Assembly (NCBI RefSeq): GCF_000757425.2
Contig: NZ_JPKR02000002.1
Coordinates: forward strand, 248,001-312,000
Source: Tatumella morbirosei
Lineage (GTDB): Bacteria; Pseudomonadota; Gammaproteobacteria; Enterobacterales; Enterobacteriaceae
DNA: 64,000 nucleotides
Direction: 5' to 3'
Below the pieces are notes generated by a model that ran no database searches, was not told where the DNA came from, and worked only from the letters and a program-made list of their open reading frames with translations. The position numbers were made by a program, and so were the translations under genes. Shown here in pieces: positions 48,859 to 61,015 of the stretch (position 1 is its first letter; each line of letters begins with the position of its first letter).

Positions 48859-50103
48859 ATGGAAAAATTACTGGATAGATTTTTACAATATGTTCAGGTA
48901 GATACGCAGTCGAAAGTGCAATGTCGTTCCGGACAGGTGCCCAGCAGTGAGGGGCAATGGCAACTGGCCAGAATACTGATGGCAGAATTGGAAACACTGG
49001 GATGTGTAGAGATCAGTTTAAGTGAACATTGTTGTCTGACCGCGACATTACCCGCCACGGTCAGTGAACCGGTGCCGGTGGTGGGGTTTATCGCCCACCT
49101 GGATACCTCTCCGGATTGCAGCGGGAAAAATATACAACCGCAACTGGTAGAGAATTATCGTGGCGGTGATATCGCGTTGGGTATTGGCGAGGAAATTCTT
49201 TCGCCGGTACTGATACCTGTTCTTCACCAGTTGCATGGACACACCCTGATTACCACCGATGGTAAGACATTGCTCGGTGCTGATGATAAAGCAGGTATTG
49301 CCGAAATTATCACCGCACTGGCACGGCTAAAACAACAGCAACGGCCACATGGTAAGATCCGTGTTGCCTTCACTCCGGATGAAGAAACGGGAACCGGGGC
49401 CGCACTATTCGATATTGAAAGCTTCGGAGCTGACTGGGCCTACACGGTGGATGGCAATGGTGCCGGTGAATTTGAGTATGAAAATTTTAACGCCGGCAAG
49501 GCAGTCGTAAAAATTACCGGGAATAGTGCCCATACCGGTGAAGCAAAGGGCAAACTGGTTAATGCGTTAGAACTGGCCTGGGAATTCCATGCACAGTTAC
49601 CGGCAGAAGAAAAGCCGGAGAATACCACCGGTTATCAGGGTTTTTATCACCTTGATTCGCTGAAAGGCCATGCTGGGCGGGCTGAAATACATTATCTGGT
49701 ACGTGATTTTGTCTGGCAGGATTTTCTGCTGCGCCAGCAATACCTGGAAGCTATCGCGGGCAGGATGGATCATCATTACGGCAACCATGTGTCAGTCTCA
49801 GTGAGTTTTCAGCAAAGCTACCGTAATATGCGCGAGAAAATCGAGGCCCAACCTCAGGTGATTGCTCTGGCCTTGCTGGCCATTGAACGATGCGGAGTTC
49901 AACCGGTGGTAAAACCCGTGCGGGGAGGAACTGACGGCGCAGTGTTGTCATGGCAGGGATTACCTTGCCCGAATCTGTTTACCGGCGGATTTAACTTTCA
50001 TGGTAAACATGAATTTGCTTCGCTCAACATTATGGACCTGAGTGTACGGGTGATAATGCAGATTGCCGAACTGGCAGCCGCAGGCGGTGAACCGGCGCGT
50101 TGA
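48859..50103 (+). CDS. pepT: Peptidase T (tripeptide aminopeptidase)
   Basis: Dizinc M20 aminopeptidase cleaving N-terminal residues from tripeptides. The product is 414 aa (408 in E. coli) from the ATG at 48859, which has AAGGAG at 48847-48852 and matches the family start [19 protein letters not shown]. Metal ligands are in [30 protein letters not shown] and HGKHEF. The 267-bp spacer to divergent potA is AT-rich with no gene. Confidence 0.94.
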   Translation: MEKLLDRFLQYVQVDTQSKVQCRSGQVPSSEGQWQLARILMAELETLGCVEISLSEHCCLTATLPATVSEPVPVVGFIAHLDTSPDCSGKNIQPQLVENYRGGDIALGIGEEILSPVLIPVLHQLHGHTLITTDGKTLLGADDKAGIAEIITALARLKQQQRPHGKIRVAFTPDEETGTGAALFDIESFGADWAYTVDGNGAGEFEYENFNAGKAVVKITGNSAHTGEAKGKLVNALELAWEFHAQLPAEEKPENTTGYQGFYHLDSLKGHAGRAEIHYLVRDFVWQDFLLRQQYLEAIAGRMDHHYGNHVSVSVSFQQSYRNMREKIEAQPQVIALALLAIERCGVQPVVKPVRGGTDGAVLSWQGLPCPNLFTGGFNFHGKHEFASLNIMDLSVRVIMQIAELAAAGGEPAR

Positions 50104-50108
50104 TCATT

Positions 50109-50139
50109 CACAGAATTGCCCCGGCGGGACAATTCTGTG
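50109..50139. terminator. Bidirectional hairpin between pepT and roxA
   Basis: CACAGAATTG (50109-50118) and CAATTCTGTG (50130-50139) form a perfect 10-bp stem around an 11-nt loop in the gap between convergent genes. Confidence 0.7.
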
Positions 50140-50149
50140 CTGCGAAAAA

Positions 50150-51286
50150 TTATTCGTCACAATCCCTGTCTTCAAAATACCAGTAACCATTGTTAACCAG
50201 TCCGGCCAACTGATTCAGGAAGGCAGGATCGTCCAGCGCGTCTGAAAAATCATCAACGTTCAGGGTGATTTTATTTGCCAGTGCATGCAAGGCTTGTGGC
50301 CAGCGACAACTCAGACTTTCGCCGTTGATAAACACCGAATCGCCAAGCGTAATTACTCTCAGACCTCCCAGACGGGTCAGAGTATCCCCCTGTTGCAGAG
50401 CATCAAGGATTTCATCGGGCTGATAGGGTGGCTCGGGTGGTGCAATATCCAGCTCATGGCGGGACTGGGAAATAAATTCGCCAAACCACTGGTTAAAATG
50501 GGCGGATTCACTAATAAGTCCCAGCATCATGCCCCGGATCGCCTCAGTTTCAGCCGGCAGAATATCGGATGGATTGCTGCGGGTCTTAATCTGTGGATCA
50601 CTATAGCGGTGGGTGCCTATCTCATTCGCCAGAGCATAGTCCGCAAAACTGCTTAACAGCTCTTTACCGGAGGGGGCGCGAAAGCCTACAGAATAATTCA
50701 GGGCATTCTCCAATGAATATCCATCATGCGGGAAGCCAGGCGGAATGTAGACAATATCTCCGGGTTCCAGAACTTCATCAATAATCGCGTCAAAAGGCTC
50801 AACCTGCAGCAAATCAGGATGCGGGCAGTGCTGTTTAATCTGTACATTATTCCCTACGCGCCACCGGCGACGACCACTGCCCTGGATAATAAACACATCG
50901 TACTGGTCAAGATGTGGGCCGACGCCGCCACCAGGCACAGAAAACGAGACCATCAGGTCATCCATGCGCCAGTCTGGCAGGGTACGAAAGGGCTGCATGA
51001 GCGCAGCAGAAGGAGCATGCCAGTGATCGACAGCCTGAACCAGCAGTGACCAGTGAGTCTCCCCGAGGTGATCAAAGCTTTCAAACGGACCGTGGCTGAC
51101 CTGCCATTTATCATTATCCTGGCTAACCAGTCGGCTGTCCGTTTCATTTTCCATCGCCAGCCCGGCGAGTTCATCAGGAGTGATTGGATCGACGAAATCC
51201 TTAAATCCTTGTTTGATCACTACCGGCTTTTTCTGCCAGTAAGTTGCCAGAAATTCCGGCCAGTTGATGGAAAGTTGGTAGTCCAT
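50150..51286 (-). CDS. roxA: Ribosomal protein uL16 arginine 3-hydroxylase RoxA (YcfD)
   Basis: JmjC-type 2-oxoglutarate and Fe(II) oxygenase that hydroxylates an arginine of ribosomal protein uL16. The product is 378 aa (373 in E. coli). Iron ligands are His and Asp in GPHLDQYDVF near residue 125 and a second His in GFPHDGYSLE. The C-terminal dimerisation and winged-helix part follows. Located between pepT and phoQ as in E. coli. Confidence 0.93.
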   Translation of the reverse strand: MDYQLSINWPEFLATYWQKKPVVIKQGFKDFVDPITPDELAGLAMENETDSRLVSQDNDKWQVSHGPFESFDHLGETHWSLLVQAVDHWHAPSAALMQPFRTLPDWRMDDLMVSFSVPGGGVGPHLDQYDVFIIQGSGRRRWRVGNNVQIKQHCPHPDLLQVEPFDAIIDEVLEPGDIVYIPPGFPHDGYSLENALNYSVGFRAPSGKELLSSFADYALANEIGTHRYSDPQIKTRSNPSDILPAETEAIRGMMLGLISESAHFNQWFGEFISQSRHELDIAPPEPPYQPDEILDALQQGDTLTRLGGLRVITLGDSVFINGESLSCRWPQALHALANKITLNVDDFSDALDDPAFLNQLAGLVNNGYWYFEDRDCDE

Positions 51287-51355
51287 AGAAACCTTCTGTT
51301 TTGCTGAAGTCAGGGCTCAGTATATCAGGCTGACCGGGGCGAAGTCTGGCAGAAT

Positions 51356-52816
51356 TTACATCTGTTGCTGACGGAATATCACTTCCATTCGGGTACCGCC
51401 AAGAGGGCTGTTATGTGCAATAATATCTCCCTGATAGATATCGACGATTTCACGGGCCACTGCCAGCCCGATACCCTGGCCTGGACGCAGAGTATCAGCC
51501 CGCTGCCCGCGCTGGAAAATCAGATCACGTTTACTAACCGGAATCCCGGGGCCGTCGTCATCAATAAAAATATGCAATTCAGTTTCGCTTTGCATGGCGG
51601 TGACTTCAATAAATTCCAGGCAGTATTTACAGGCGTTATCCAGCACATTGCCCAACACCTCCATAAAGTCATTTTGATCTCCACAAAAGGTGATTTCTGG
51701 AGAGATATCCAGAGACAGATCGACCCCTTTTCGTTGGTAGACTTTGTTCAGTGCCGAACAGAGGCTGTCCGATAAGGCCGGGACTGAATGAAGGTCACGT
51801 TGTAGTGGGTTATGATCGGCATGCAGGCTGGCACGGTGAAGGTAATAGCCAATCTGCTGTGATATGCGGCTAATTTGCTCCAGCATTACCGGTTCCGCCT
51901 CTTCAACACTCAGTCGCTGACCGCCACGCAGTGATCGCAACGTACTCTGCAATACCGCCAGCGGTGTTTTGAGGCTATGAGTCAGGTCAGACAGCGTGGT
52001 GTGATACCGCATACCTCGTTGACGTTCGTTATTCAGCAGCAGGTTGAGGTTACGTACCAGGCTACGCAACTCCTGCGGTGGGCTGGTGTCCAGACTGTCA
52101 CGCTGGTTGGTTTCCAGTTCATGGATTTGAGCAGCCAGATGGCCAATCGGTTTCAGGCTCCAGCGGGCGGCCAGCCAGAGTAGCGGGATCACCAGCAGCA
52201 GATTAGCGGCCAGTACATAACTGAACCATAGCCAGACTACATCAGAGTGCTGTAGCTCCTGAGGAATCGAATCTACCACCACAATGGTCAGTGCCGGCAG
52301 GTTCGGAGTGGCATCATAGCGGTTGACTGCCACGGAGTGGGTGAAGGTATCGTCATTCGCCAGTTCGCTCATTTTTTGTCGGGCGACCCGGTCATCACCA
52401 ATAGCTTCCAGGCTGGCATGGTTGTTGGTATCTATTTCGTAGAAGTCACTTTTCAGTAACCAACTGGGATGTATTTTTGAGCGAATCTCCGGAACGTCGC
52501 GTAACTGCCACAGCAACTTGCCATGTTCATTGTAGATAAATACCAGCGTGGGGAAATTAAGCTTGATACGCTCCGGTTTGGCAATGGTCAGTTGGTTATC
52601 CTGCCACTGTGCCAGGGTGAAGAACAGGTTACTTTCGCCGCGCATAACGCGGTAGGTATTATTATCGAAACCAATCACATAACCAACAACCGCCACCACC
52701 CCGTAACTGAGTGACAAAAATAGCACCAGCACCGACGCTGCCAGCAAAAACCGTACCCGTAATGAAAGTGGACCATGTGGCGAAATGATATGACGCAGGC
52801 GTTTAGCAATGCTCAA
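51356..52816 (-). CDS. phoQ: Sensor histidine kinase PhoQ
   Basis: Senses low Mg2+, acid pH and cationic peptides and phosphorylates PhoP. The product is 486 aa, equal to E. coli. TM1 is at about 20-45, a periplasmic PAS-like sensor at 46-190, TM2 at about 193-215, then HAMP, phosphoacceptor His280 in [11 protein letters not shown], and the ATPase domain with [13 protein letters not shown] and GQGIGLAVA. The membrane-facing acidic patch EDDDDAE of E. coli is reduced to E151-L-A-N-D-D-T157, three acidic residues instead of six. It overlaps phoP by 14 bp. Confidence 0.96.
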   Translation of the reverse strand: MSIAKRLRHIISPHGPLSLRVRFLLAASVLVLFLSLSYGVVAVVGYVIGFDNNTYRVMRGESNLFFTLAQWQDNQLTIAKPERIKLNFPTLVFIYNEHGKLLWQLRDVPEIRSKIHPSWLLKSDFYEIDTNNHASLEAIGDDRVARQKMSELANDDTFTHSVAVNRYDATPNLPALTIVVVDSIPQELQHSDVVWLWFSYVLAANLLLVIPLLWLAARWSLKPIGHLAAQIHELETNQRDSLDTSPPQELRSLVRNLNLLLNNERQRGMRYHTTLSDLTHSLKTPLAVLQSTLRSLRGGQRLSVEEAEPVMLEQISRISQQIGYYLHRASLHADHNPLQRDLHSVPALSDSLCSALNKVYQRKGVDLSLDISPEITFCGDQNDFMEVLGNVLDNACKYCLEFIEVTAMQSETELHIFIDDDGPGIPVSKRDLIFQRGQRADTLRPGQGIGLAVAREIVDIYQGDIIAHNSPLGGTRMEVIFRQQQM

Positions 52817-53474
52817 AACGATAACCCTGGCTGCGGACTGTGGTAATCACGTCGCCGTCGTGCAGTTGTTGTATCTTTTTGCGCAGTCTGCCCATCAGTA
52901 CATCAATGGTATGGCTCTCACGCAATTCGGCATCCGGATAGAGTTGCAGCATTAGTGACTCTTTGCTGACCACTTTGCCGGCATTGCGAATCAGAGTTTC
53001 AACGATGGTATATTCAAATACCGTCAGCTTCACCGGTTGTTGATGGATGGTCAGTTCTTTACGTGATAAATCCACCTGGAAGGGTCCGCAATCAATCACC
53101 TGAGAAGCGTGGCCGCTATTGCGACGCATCAGGGCCTGTAACCGGGCCGCCACTTCTTCGATATGAAAGGGTTTGGTGACATAGTCATCGGCACCGGCTT
53201 CGAGTGCTTCTACTTTAGCCTGCCAGCCTTCCCGGGCGGTCAGCACCAGAATGGGTTGTTTTACCGAACGGGCGCGCCAGCGGCGTATCAATGTCATACC
53301 ATCTTCTCCCGGTAAGCCGAGATCGATCAGGGCAACATCAGGTTCATGTTCTGACAGAAAATAATCAGCTTCTTTGGCGTCTTCGGCAGCATCAACCTGA
53401 TGCCCCATATCACGTAACTGAACGGCCAGGTGATGACGCAACAGAGCGTTATCTTCAATAACCAGCACACGCAT
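52803..53474 (-). CDS. phoP: Response regulator PhoP
   Basis: OmpR-type regulator controlling Mg2+ transport, lipid A modification and virulence-type genes. The product is 223 aa. The receiver domain has the phosphoacceptor Asp51 (ALIDLGLPG), acidic pair E7-D8, Thr in VLTAREG and Lys in VTKPFH; the winged-helix DNA-binding domain ends [10 protein letters not shown]. It is preceded by a PhoP box and -10, indicating autoregulation. Confidence 0.97.
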   Translation of the reverse strand: MRVLVIEDNALLRHHLAVQLRDMGHQVDAAEDAKEADYFLSEHEPDVALIDLGLPGEDGMTLIRRWRARSVKQPILVLTAREGWQAKVEALEAGADDYVTKPFHIEEVAARLQALMRRNSGHASQVIDCGPFQVDLSRKELTIHQQPVKLTVFEYTIVETLIRNAGKVVSKESLMLQLYPDAELRESHTIDVLMGRLRKKIQQLHDGDVITTVRSQGYRFEHC

Positions 53475-53512
53475 AATTAAACCTCGAACCAGGCAGGAAA
53501 GACTATCTGGTC

Positions 53513-53547
53513 AGTATACGTGATTTGAGGTAAACAGGGGATTAACG
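53513..53547 (-). promoter_or_regulatory. PhoP box and -10 of the autoregulated phoPQ promoter
   Basis: On the minus strand: CGTTAA (53547-53542), 5 nt, TGTTTA (53536-53531), 12 nt, TATACT (53518-53513). The half-site spacing and the distance to the -10 equal those of known PhoP-activated promoters. The first half-site matches KGTTTA at 4 of 6, the second at 6 of 6. Expected start is near 53506. Confidence 0.65.
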
Positions 53548-53571
53548 CAGACCGGATAATCCGGCCTGCGT
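53545..53571 (-). terminator. Hairpin after purB
   Basis: ACGCAGACCGGAT (53545-53557) and ATCCGGCCTGCGT (53559-53571) pair with one mismatch, directly after the purB stop. The T tract is weak, so some read-through into phoP is possible. Its downstream arm overlaps the first PhoP half-site. Confidence 0.6.
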
Positions 53572-53578
53572 AGGCAGA

Positions 53579-55637
<2,059 letters not shown>

Positions 55638-55647
55638 GGCGTCCCCG

Positions 55648-56766
55648 TTATTTATCAGCGTCAGGCAGAGGCAGGCGCTGTTCGATAACGCCGCCGCCCA
55701 GACAAATATCATCCAGATAGAATACCGCTGACTGTCCGGGGGTGACTGCTGCCACCGGTTCATCAAACCGGACCTCAATACGTTGATCCGACAACGGAAT
55801 CACTTCGCAGGGAATATCGGTCTGGCGGTAGCGGGTTTTCACGGTACAACGGAACGGCGCGGTGACAGGCTGGCGATCTACCCAGTCCAGTTGCTGAGCT
55901 ACCAGGCCGACAGACATCAGGCGCGGATGTTCAGCACCCTGAGCTACAATCAGCCGGTTAGTGGCCACATCTTTATCCACCACATACCAGGGATCATCGT
56001 TGCTGTCTTTCAGCCCGCCGATCCCCAGCCCTTTGCGCTGGCCAAGAGTATGATACATCAGGCCCTGATGCTCACCGAGCACCTGACCTTCGGTATTTTC
56101 GATAACTCCCGGCTGAGCGGGCAGGTAGCGACCGAGGAAATCGCGGAATTTACGCTCACCGATAAAGCAGATACCGGTGGAGTCTTTCTTACGGGCAGTG
56201 ACCAGATCCAGTTGTTCAGCAATACGGCGTACTTCCGGTTTTTCCAGTTCTCCGACCGGGAACAGGCTCTGGGCAACCTGTTGGTGGCTCAGGGTGTACA
56301 GGAAATAGCTTTGATCTTTATTGGCATCCAGACCACGCAGTAACCGGCTTTTACCGCCAACATCCTGACGGCGAACATAGTGACCAGTGGCTATCAAATC
56401 TGCCCCGAGATCTTCGGCAGCAAATTCAAGGAAGGCTTTAAACTTGATCTCTTTATTACAGAGAATATCCGGATTTGGTGTGCGTCCGGCTTTGTATTCT
56501 TCCAGGAAATGTTCGAACACATTGTCCCAGTACTCGGCCGCAAAATTAATCTTATGCAGACGGATACCCAGTTTATCGCATACGGCTTGTGCATCGGCCA
56601 AATCTTCGGCAGCAGTACAGTATTCTTCCCCGTCGTCTTCTTCCCAGTTCTTCATGAAAAGACCTTCAACCTGGTATCCCTGCTGTAACAGCAGCCAGGC
56701 TGACACGGAAGAATCTACCCCGCCGGACATACCGACGATTACTTTTTTTTGACTATTGTCAGACAT
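55648..56766 (-). CDS. mnmA: tRNA 2-thiouridylase MnmA
   Basis: Inserts sulfur at C2 of wobble uridine 34 in tRNAs for Lys, Glu and Gln. The product is 372 aa (368 in E. coli). PP-loop [12 protein letters not shown], the catalytic cysteines in [12 protein letters not shown] and [12 protein letters not shown], and [15 protein letters not shown] at the C-terminus. It is immediately upstream of hflD, with which it probably shares a transcript. Confidence 0.97.
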   Translation of the reverse strand: MSDNSQKKVIVGMSGGVDSSVSAWLLLQQGYQVEGLFMKNWEEDDGEEYCTAAEDLADAQAVCDKLGIRLHKINFAAEYWDNVFEHFLEEYKAGRTPNPDILCNKEIKFKAFLEFAAEDLGADLIATGHYVRRQDVGGKSRLLRGLDANKDQSYFLYTLSHQQVAQSLFPVGELEKPEVRRIAEQLDLVTARKKDSTGICFIGERKFRDFLGRYLPAQPGVIENTEGQVLGEHQGLMYHTLGQRKGLGIGGLKDSNDDPWYVVDKDVATNRLIVAQGAEHPRLMSVGLVAQQLDWVDRQPVTAPFRCTVKTRYRQTDIPCEVIPLSDQRIEVRFDEPVAAVTPGQSAVFYLDDICLGGGVIEQRLPLPDADK

Positions 56767-56829
56767 GACCTACTCACACAAGACGTATTTATAAAAAACC
56801 GGCGGCGTATTCTACCATGACACAGCCTG

Positions 56830-57288
56830 TTACGCATCCCTGGCGGATGGCCAATTATAGGCGGATACCAGACTGAGCGGATATCGTTCCGGCAGCAGCC
56901 AAAGCCGTACAGATTCGGCGACCAGCGGAGAACGCAGGTTATCTGCCGTGAGAATCGCATCAGGGGCTAGCCAGTGACAGCGATCGATATCGCTGTCCTG
57001 CGGAGAGGTTTCCGCACAAAACGCGAGATCCAGCCCGAACAGAAAGCGAATAAAGGGCGTCTTATCAGGGGCAATCCATTGCTGAACCCCCAGGAAATAG
57101 TGCGGTTCAGCGTTCAGACCGGTCTCTTCATATAATTCACGACTCACGGCTTCACTCAGTGTTTCTCCGGCCTCCAGATGACCCGCTGGCTGATTGAGAG
57201 TGGGCAATCCGTTAATCCGTTCTTCTACCACCAGTAATTTGCCTTCGGCGTGGACCAGGCAGGCGACCGTAATATGTGGGCTAAACAT
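56830..57288 (-). CDS. nudJ: Nudix phosphatase NudJ
   Basis: Nudix hydrolase acting on HMP-pyrophosphate, thiamine-pyrophosphate and nucleoside triphosphates. The product is 152 aa (153 in E. coli) with the Nudix box [20 protein letters not shown] (residues about 38-60) and [16 protein letters not shown]. Located between rluE and mnmA as in E. coli. Confidence 0.94.
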   Translation of the reverse strand: MFSPHITVACLVHAEGKLLVVEERINGLPTLNQPAGHLEAGETLSEAVSRELYEETGLNAEPHYFLGVQQWIAPDKTPFIRFLFGLDLAFCAETSPQDSDIDRCHWLAPDAILTADNLRSPLVAESVRLWLLPERYPLSLVSAYNWPSARDA

Positions 57289-57333
57289 AACTACTCCCGG
57301 AGAAAAGGAAAAGAGAGTGCCGGAAGTCCGTTA

Positions 57334-57954
57334 TCAGACTCCCTGCACGGAACTGACTTCACGCCACTCGCCTGAAGCCAGATTATCCAGAGTATAACTG
57401 CCGATAGCATAGCGGATAAGGCGTAAGGTCGGGAAACCGATAAACGCGGTCATCCGCCGGACCTGGCGGTTACGCCCCTCATGCAGCACAATTTTCAGCC
57501 AGCAGTCAGGAACCGATTTACGTTCGCGAATCGGGGGATGTCGCGGCCACAACCAGGCCGGTTCCGCAACCCGTTCGATGGTGGCGGGCAGAGTAGGGCC
57601 ATCTTTCAGGGTAACGCCGTCGCGCAAGCGCTGCAGATCCTGCTCCGTGGGATCACCTTCGACCTGCACAAAATAGGTTTTCCCGGTGCGCTTGCCAGGC
57701 TGAGTCAGTTGCGCCTGTAATTTACCGTCGTTAGTCAGTAACAGCAGTCCTTCACTGTCACGATCTAAACGCCCGGCAGCATAAACACCACTTAACGGAA
57801 TAAACTCTTTCAGGGTACGTCGCCCGCCTTCATCGGTGAACTGAGGCAGTACATCGAAGGGTTTGTTAAACAGGATGATCTTCCGGGCTTGCTGGCTGAC
57901 CGGGGTGCCGATAGGGCGGGAAGAGCGCTTAGGATGTCGGGATTTGTTAAACAT
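57334..57954 (-). CDS. rluE: 23S rRNA pseudouridine 2457 synthase RluE
   Basis: Forms pseudouridine 2457 of 23S rRNA. The product is 206 aa (217 in E. coli). RsuA-family catalytic Asp in [16 protein letters not shown] and the basic motif [14 protein letters not shown] basic N-terminus precedes [20 protein letters not shown]. Divergent from icd. Confidence 0.94.
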   Translation of the reverse strand: MFNKSRHPKRSSRPIGTPVSQQARKIILFNKPFDVLPQFTDEGGRRTLKEFIPLSGVYAAGRLDRDSEGLLLLTNDGKLQAQLTQPGKRTGKTYFVQVEGDPTEQDLQRLRDGVTLKDGPTLPATIERVAEPAWLWPRHPPIRERKSVPDCWLKIVLHEGRNRQVRRMTAFIGFPTLRLIRYAIGSYTLDNLASGEWREVSSVQGV

Positions 57955-58302
57955 AATGAGTATTATTGACCAGAATCACAGCAGTATAACCCGGATAGCG
58001 TATTTTGGCTGTAGGATGTTGGCGTATCGGTCGGGGAAAGATATCCTAACTGCCGGTTTTTCGTACAGTTATTCGGCTGGTCAGACAATTCAGCCCGTAA
58101 CCCGCCACCGGCATCACAATTCCCCGTTCAGGGAAATAAAATACTTATCATCGGTGAAAATTTGCGGTAATACTCTTTGTCACCATGTCCCCGGCAACGG
58201 GTATGCGGATACATTTTTTTGCAAGCTATTGCCTGCGTATTCGGGTACTATTGTCCGGCATCTTACAAATCATTAACATAAAATCGCTCGAAGGAGAGGT
58301 TG
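57955..58302. promoter_or_regulatory. rluE-icd divergent spacer with candidate icd promoter
   Basis: No gene. TTGTCC (58251-58256), 17 bp, TAACAT (58274-58279) is a reasonable sigma-70 promoter with a start near 58286. CATTAACATAAA (58271-58282) overlaps the -10 and, read on the other strand, resembles an ArcA half-site. In E. coli ArcA represses icd; the match here is weak. Confidence 0.45.
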
Positions 58303-59553
58303 ATGGAAAGCAAAGTTGTTGTTCCGGCGGAAGGTCAGAAAATTACTGTTAGTCAGGGAAAACTTGTTGTACCAAATAACCCTGTGATCCCTTACATCGA
58401 AGGGGACGGGATTGGGGTTGATGTCTCTCCTGTCATGCTGAAAGTGGTTGATGCCGCCGTAGAGAAAGCTTACAAGGGCGACCGTAAGATTTCCTGGATG
58501 GAAATCTACACCGGCGAGAAATCTGTTGAACTGTATGGTCCGGATGTCTGGCTGCCGAAGGAAACCCTCGACCTTATCAAAGAATACCGCGTTGCCATTA
58601 AAGGCCCATTAACCACTCCGGTTGGCGGAGGCATTCGTTCACTGAACGTTGCGCTGCGTCAGGAGCTCGATCTGTACATCTGTTTGCGCCCGGTTCGATA
58701 CTACACCGGCACCCCAAGCCCTCTGAAACGCCCTGAAGATACCGATATGGTCATCTTCCGTGAAAACTCCGAAGATATTTATGCCGGTATCGAATGGAAA
58801 GCCGGTACTGCAGAAGCAGATAAAGTGATTAAATTCCTGCGTGAGGAAATGGGTGTTAAAAAAATCCGTTTCCCTGAGCAGTGTGGTATCGGTGTTAAAC
58901 CTTGTTCAGAAGAAGGTACCAAACGTCTGGTGCGTGCTGCGGTGGAATACACCATTGCCAACGACCGTGACAGCCTGACTCTGGTTCATAAAGGCAACAT
59001 CATGAAATTCACCGAAGGTTCTTTCAAAGACTGGGGCTACCAGTTAGTGAAAGAAGAATTCGGCGCTGAGCTGCTGGATGGCGGCCCATGGATGAAGTTT
59101 AAAAACCCGAAAACCGGCAAAGAGATCATCGTTAAAGATGTTATCGCCGATGCCTTCCTGCAGCAAATCCTGCTGCGTCCTGCCGAATACGACGTTATCG
59201 CCTGTATGAACCTGAACGGCGACTATATTTCAGACGCCCTGGCAGCCCAGGTAGGCGGTATTGGTATTGCCCCGGGTGCCAACATTGGTGACGAATGCGC
59301 ACTGTTCGAAGCTACCCACGGTACTGCACCAAAATACGCCGGTCAGGATAAAGTGAACCCGGGTTCAGTGATCCTGTCTGCCGAAATGATGCTGCGTCAT
59401 ATGGGTTGGACCGAAGCGGCCGACCTGATTGTTAAGGGAATGGAAGGTGCTATCGCCGCCAAAACCGTGACCTACGATTTCGAACGTCTGATGGACGGCG
59501 CTAAGTTGCTGAAATCCTCAGAGTTTGGTGATGCTATCATCAAAAATATGTAA
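58303..59553 (+). CDS. icd: NADP-dependent isocitrate dehydrogenase Icd
   Basis: TCA-cycle enzyme, 416 aa, equal to E. coli. AAGGAGAGG at 58291-58299 supports the ATG at 58303. Ser113 in [12 protein letters not shown] is the site phosphorylated by AceK at the glyoxylate branch point. The metal and substrate residues in [10 protein letters not shown] and the NADP part [12 protein letters not shown] are present. The 3' end is intact. In E. coli this end is the integration site of element e14, relevant for the island-like DNA that follows. Confidence 0.98.
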   Translation: MESKVVVPAEGQKITVSQGKLVVPNNPVIPYIEGDGIGVDVSPVMLKVVDAAVEKAYKGDRKISWMEIYTGEKSVELYGPDVWLPKETLDLIKEYRVAIKGPLTTPVGGGIRSLNVALRQELDLYICLRPVRYYTGTPSPLKRPEDTDMVIFRENSEDIYAGIEWKAGTAEADKVIKFLREEMGVKKIRFPEQCGIGVKPCSEEGTKRLVRAAVEYTIANDRDSLTLVHKGNIMKFTEGSFKDWGYQLVKEEFGAELLDGGPWMKFKNPKTGKEIIVKDVIADAFLQQILLRPAEYDVIACMNLNGDYISDALAAQVGGIGIAPGANIGDECALFEATHGTAPKYAGQDKVNPGSVILSAEMMLRHMGWTEAADLIVKGMEGAIAAKTVTYDFERLMDGAKLLKSSEFGDAIIKNM

Positions 59554-59579
59554 TCAGGCGTCACCGCTGATACATAAGC

Positions 59580-59608
59580 ACGGGTTCTGAAAAGAGCCCG
59601 TTTTTTTT
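59580..59608 (+). terminator. Terminator after icd
   Basis: ACGGGTTC (59580-59587) and GAGCCCGT (59594-59601) form an 8-bp stem with one G-U pair and a TGAAAA loop, followed by a T run to 59608. Confidence 0.88.
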
Positions 59609-59964
59609 ATGCCCGAAAACCTTTCCCCAAAACTCTTCCCCAAAACCCTCCGTTCGGCGGACTGGGATTTATCAGTAATTCTTACATTTCAAGCTCTGGA
59701 TTTTGTCATTACGGGTGGGGATTCGGGCTGTTTATTTGGTTAATTCCTTCCCCGAAGGGAGATTGTAGTCAAGCCTGTTCAGGCCATTATTTTTGAGGTG
59801 AGTGGGTAGAGGGAGGGTGTAGCGATGGAATGGTCAGTGAGTTCGTCCGCATTGTGCCAAAAGCTGACATTGTGAAAGCCATAAAGTCCTTAACTTGATG
59901 CCCATCGGAATTGTTTACTTTACAATGCCAACCACAAACAGCCTAAACAGAGCCGGGAGATCAC
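59609..59964. other. Gene-free spacer after icd with a short tandem direct repeat
   Basis: No supported gene. TTCCCCAAAAC occurs twice in tandem (59623-59633 and 59636-59646, 13-bp period). A small CTTCCCC/GGGAG hairpin lies at about 59748-59762, and a G-rich tract GAGTGGGTAGAGGGAGGG near 59801. The sequence has the look of island-boundary or remnant DNA. The promoter of the LysR gene is presumably in its last 100 bp. Confidence 0.4.
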
Positions 59965-60867
59965 GTGCACACCAACATGATTGAATACCTAAATATTTTC
60001 ATCCAGGTTGTTGAGCAGGGTAGTTTCTCTAAAGCCGCTGACGTGCTTCAAATCCATCGTCCCACCGTGAGCAAAGCGATACAGCAAATTGAGCATGATC
60101 TGGGTGTAAAACTGATTCATCGCACAACCCGCAAGCTTAACATTACTGCTGAAGGAGATGAGTTTTATCATCATGCCAGGCATGTGCTGGCCGAAGTGAA
60201 TGACATGATGGCTAGTTTTTCACCGACTCTTCCCCCCCGGGGGCGGCTCAGGCTTGATGTCCCGCTGGCGCTGGCTCACGCCATACTGATCCCTAATCTC
60301 AAACATTTCCAGTCACTATATCCTGATATTGACGTCGTACTTGTTTCATCAGACAAAAAAACCGATTTGATCGCTGAAGGTGTGGACTGTCTTGTCCGCA
60401 TGGGCGAGCTTCAGGATTCGAGTTTTATCTCCAGACGTCTTGGTTACATCAGGATGGTTACCTGTGCAGCCCCATCATACCTGCAACAACATGGACGACC
60501 CGAAACACTTGCGGATCTGGGCCTGCATCGGGCGATCAATTTTTTCAGCGAACACAGTCGTGACGTGATGGAATGGAAATTTATCAAAGACGGAAACGTT
60601 GTATCGTTTCGCCCTGCGGGCAATATGCTGGTTGATAATTCGGATATTCTGCTTTCCTGTGGCCTGGCCGGTTTAGGTATTATCCAGGCCACATTTGACG
60701 GCCTCGCCCCCCATATTGCTTCCGGCGCTCTTGAAGAAGTTCTTCCGCAGTACCCTTCAGTATCCAAGCCTGTGTCGGTGATGTATCCGGACAGGCGCTA
60801 TCTTTCTCCAAAAGTACGGGTCTTTATCGACTGGTTCAGTGAAGTTCTGACCAAGCAGATCTGCTGA
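59965..60867 (+). CDS. LysR-family transcriptional regulator
   Basis: The product is 300 aa. N-terminal winged helix-turn-helix (FSKAADVLQIHRPTVSKAIQ, residues about 21-40), then a periplasmic-binding-fold effector domain from about residue 92 (RLRLDVPLALAHAILIPNL). The GTG at 59965 has GGGAG 5 nt upstream; an ATG four codons later (59977) is the alternative. Unlike many LysR genes it points the same way as the gene 148 bp downstream (an oxidoreductase), which it may control. The effector is unknown. Confidence 0.88.
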   Translation: MHTNMIEYLNIFIQVVEQGSFSKAADVLQIHRPTVSKAIQQIEHDLGVKLIHRTTRKLNITAEGDEFYHHARHVLAEVNDMMASFSPTLPPRGRLRLDVPLALAHAILIPNLKHFQSLYPDIDVVLVSSDKKTDLIAEGVDCLVRMGELQDSSFISRRLGYIRMVTCAAPSYLQQHGRPETLADLGLHRAINFFSEHSRDVMEWKFIKDGNVVSFRPAGNMLVDNSDILLSCGLAGLGIIQATFDGLAPHIASGALEEVLPQYPSVSKPVSVMYPDRRYLSPKVRVFIDWFSEVLTKQIC

Positions 60868-61015
60868 AAGCATAGATTATTAACAGATAATTAATACTGA
60901 AGTTCCCTGCCAGCTATTTTTGGTGCGTGTATAGCAGCGTAGATTGTCAGTAAATGAAACGGGCATGTCTTCAACAATATTCTGAAGATGTGCTGCTAAC
61001 TGACGAGAGCTGAAT

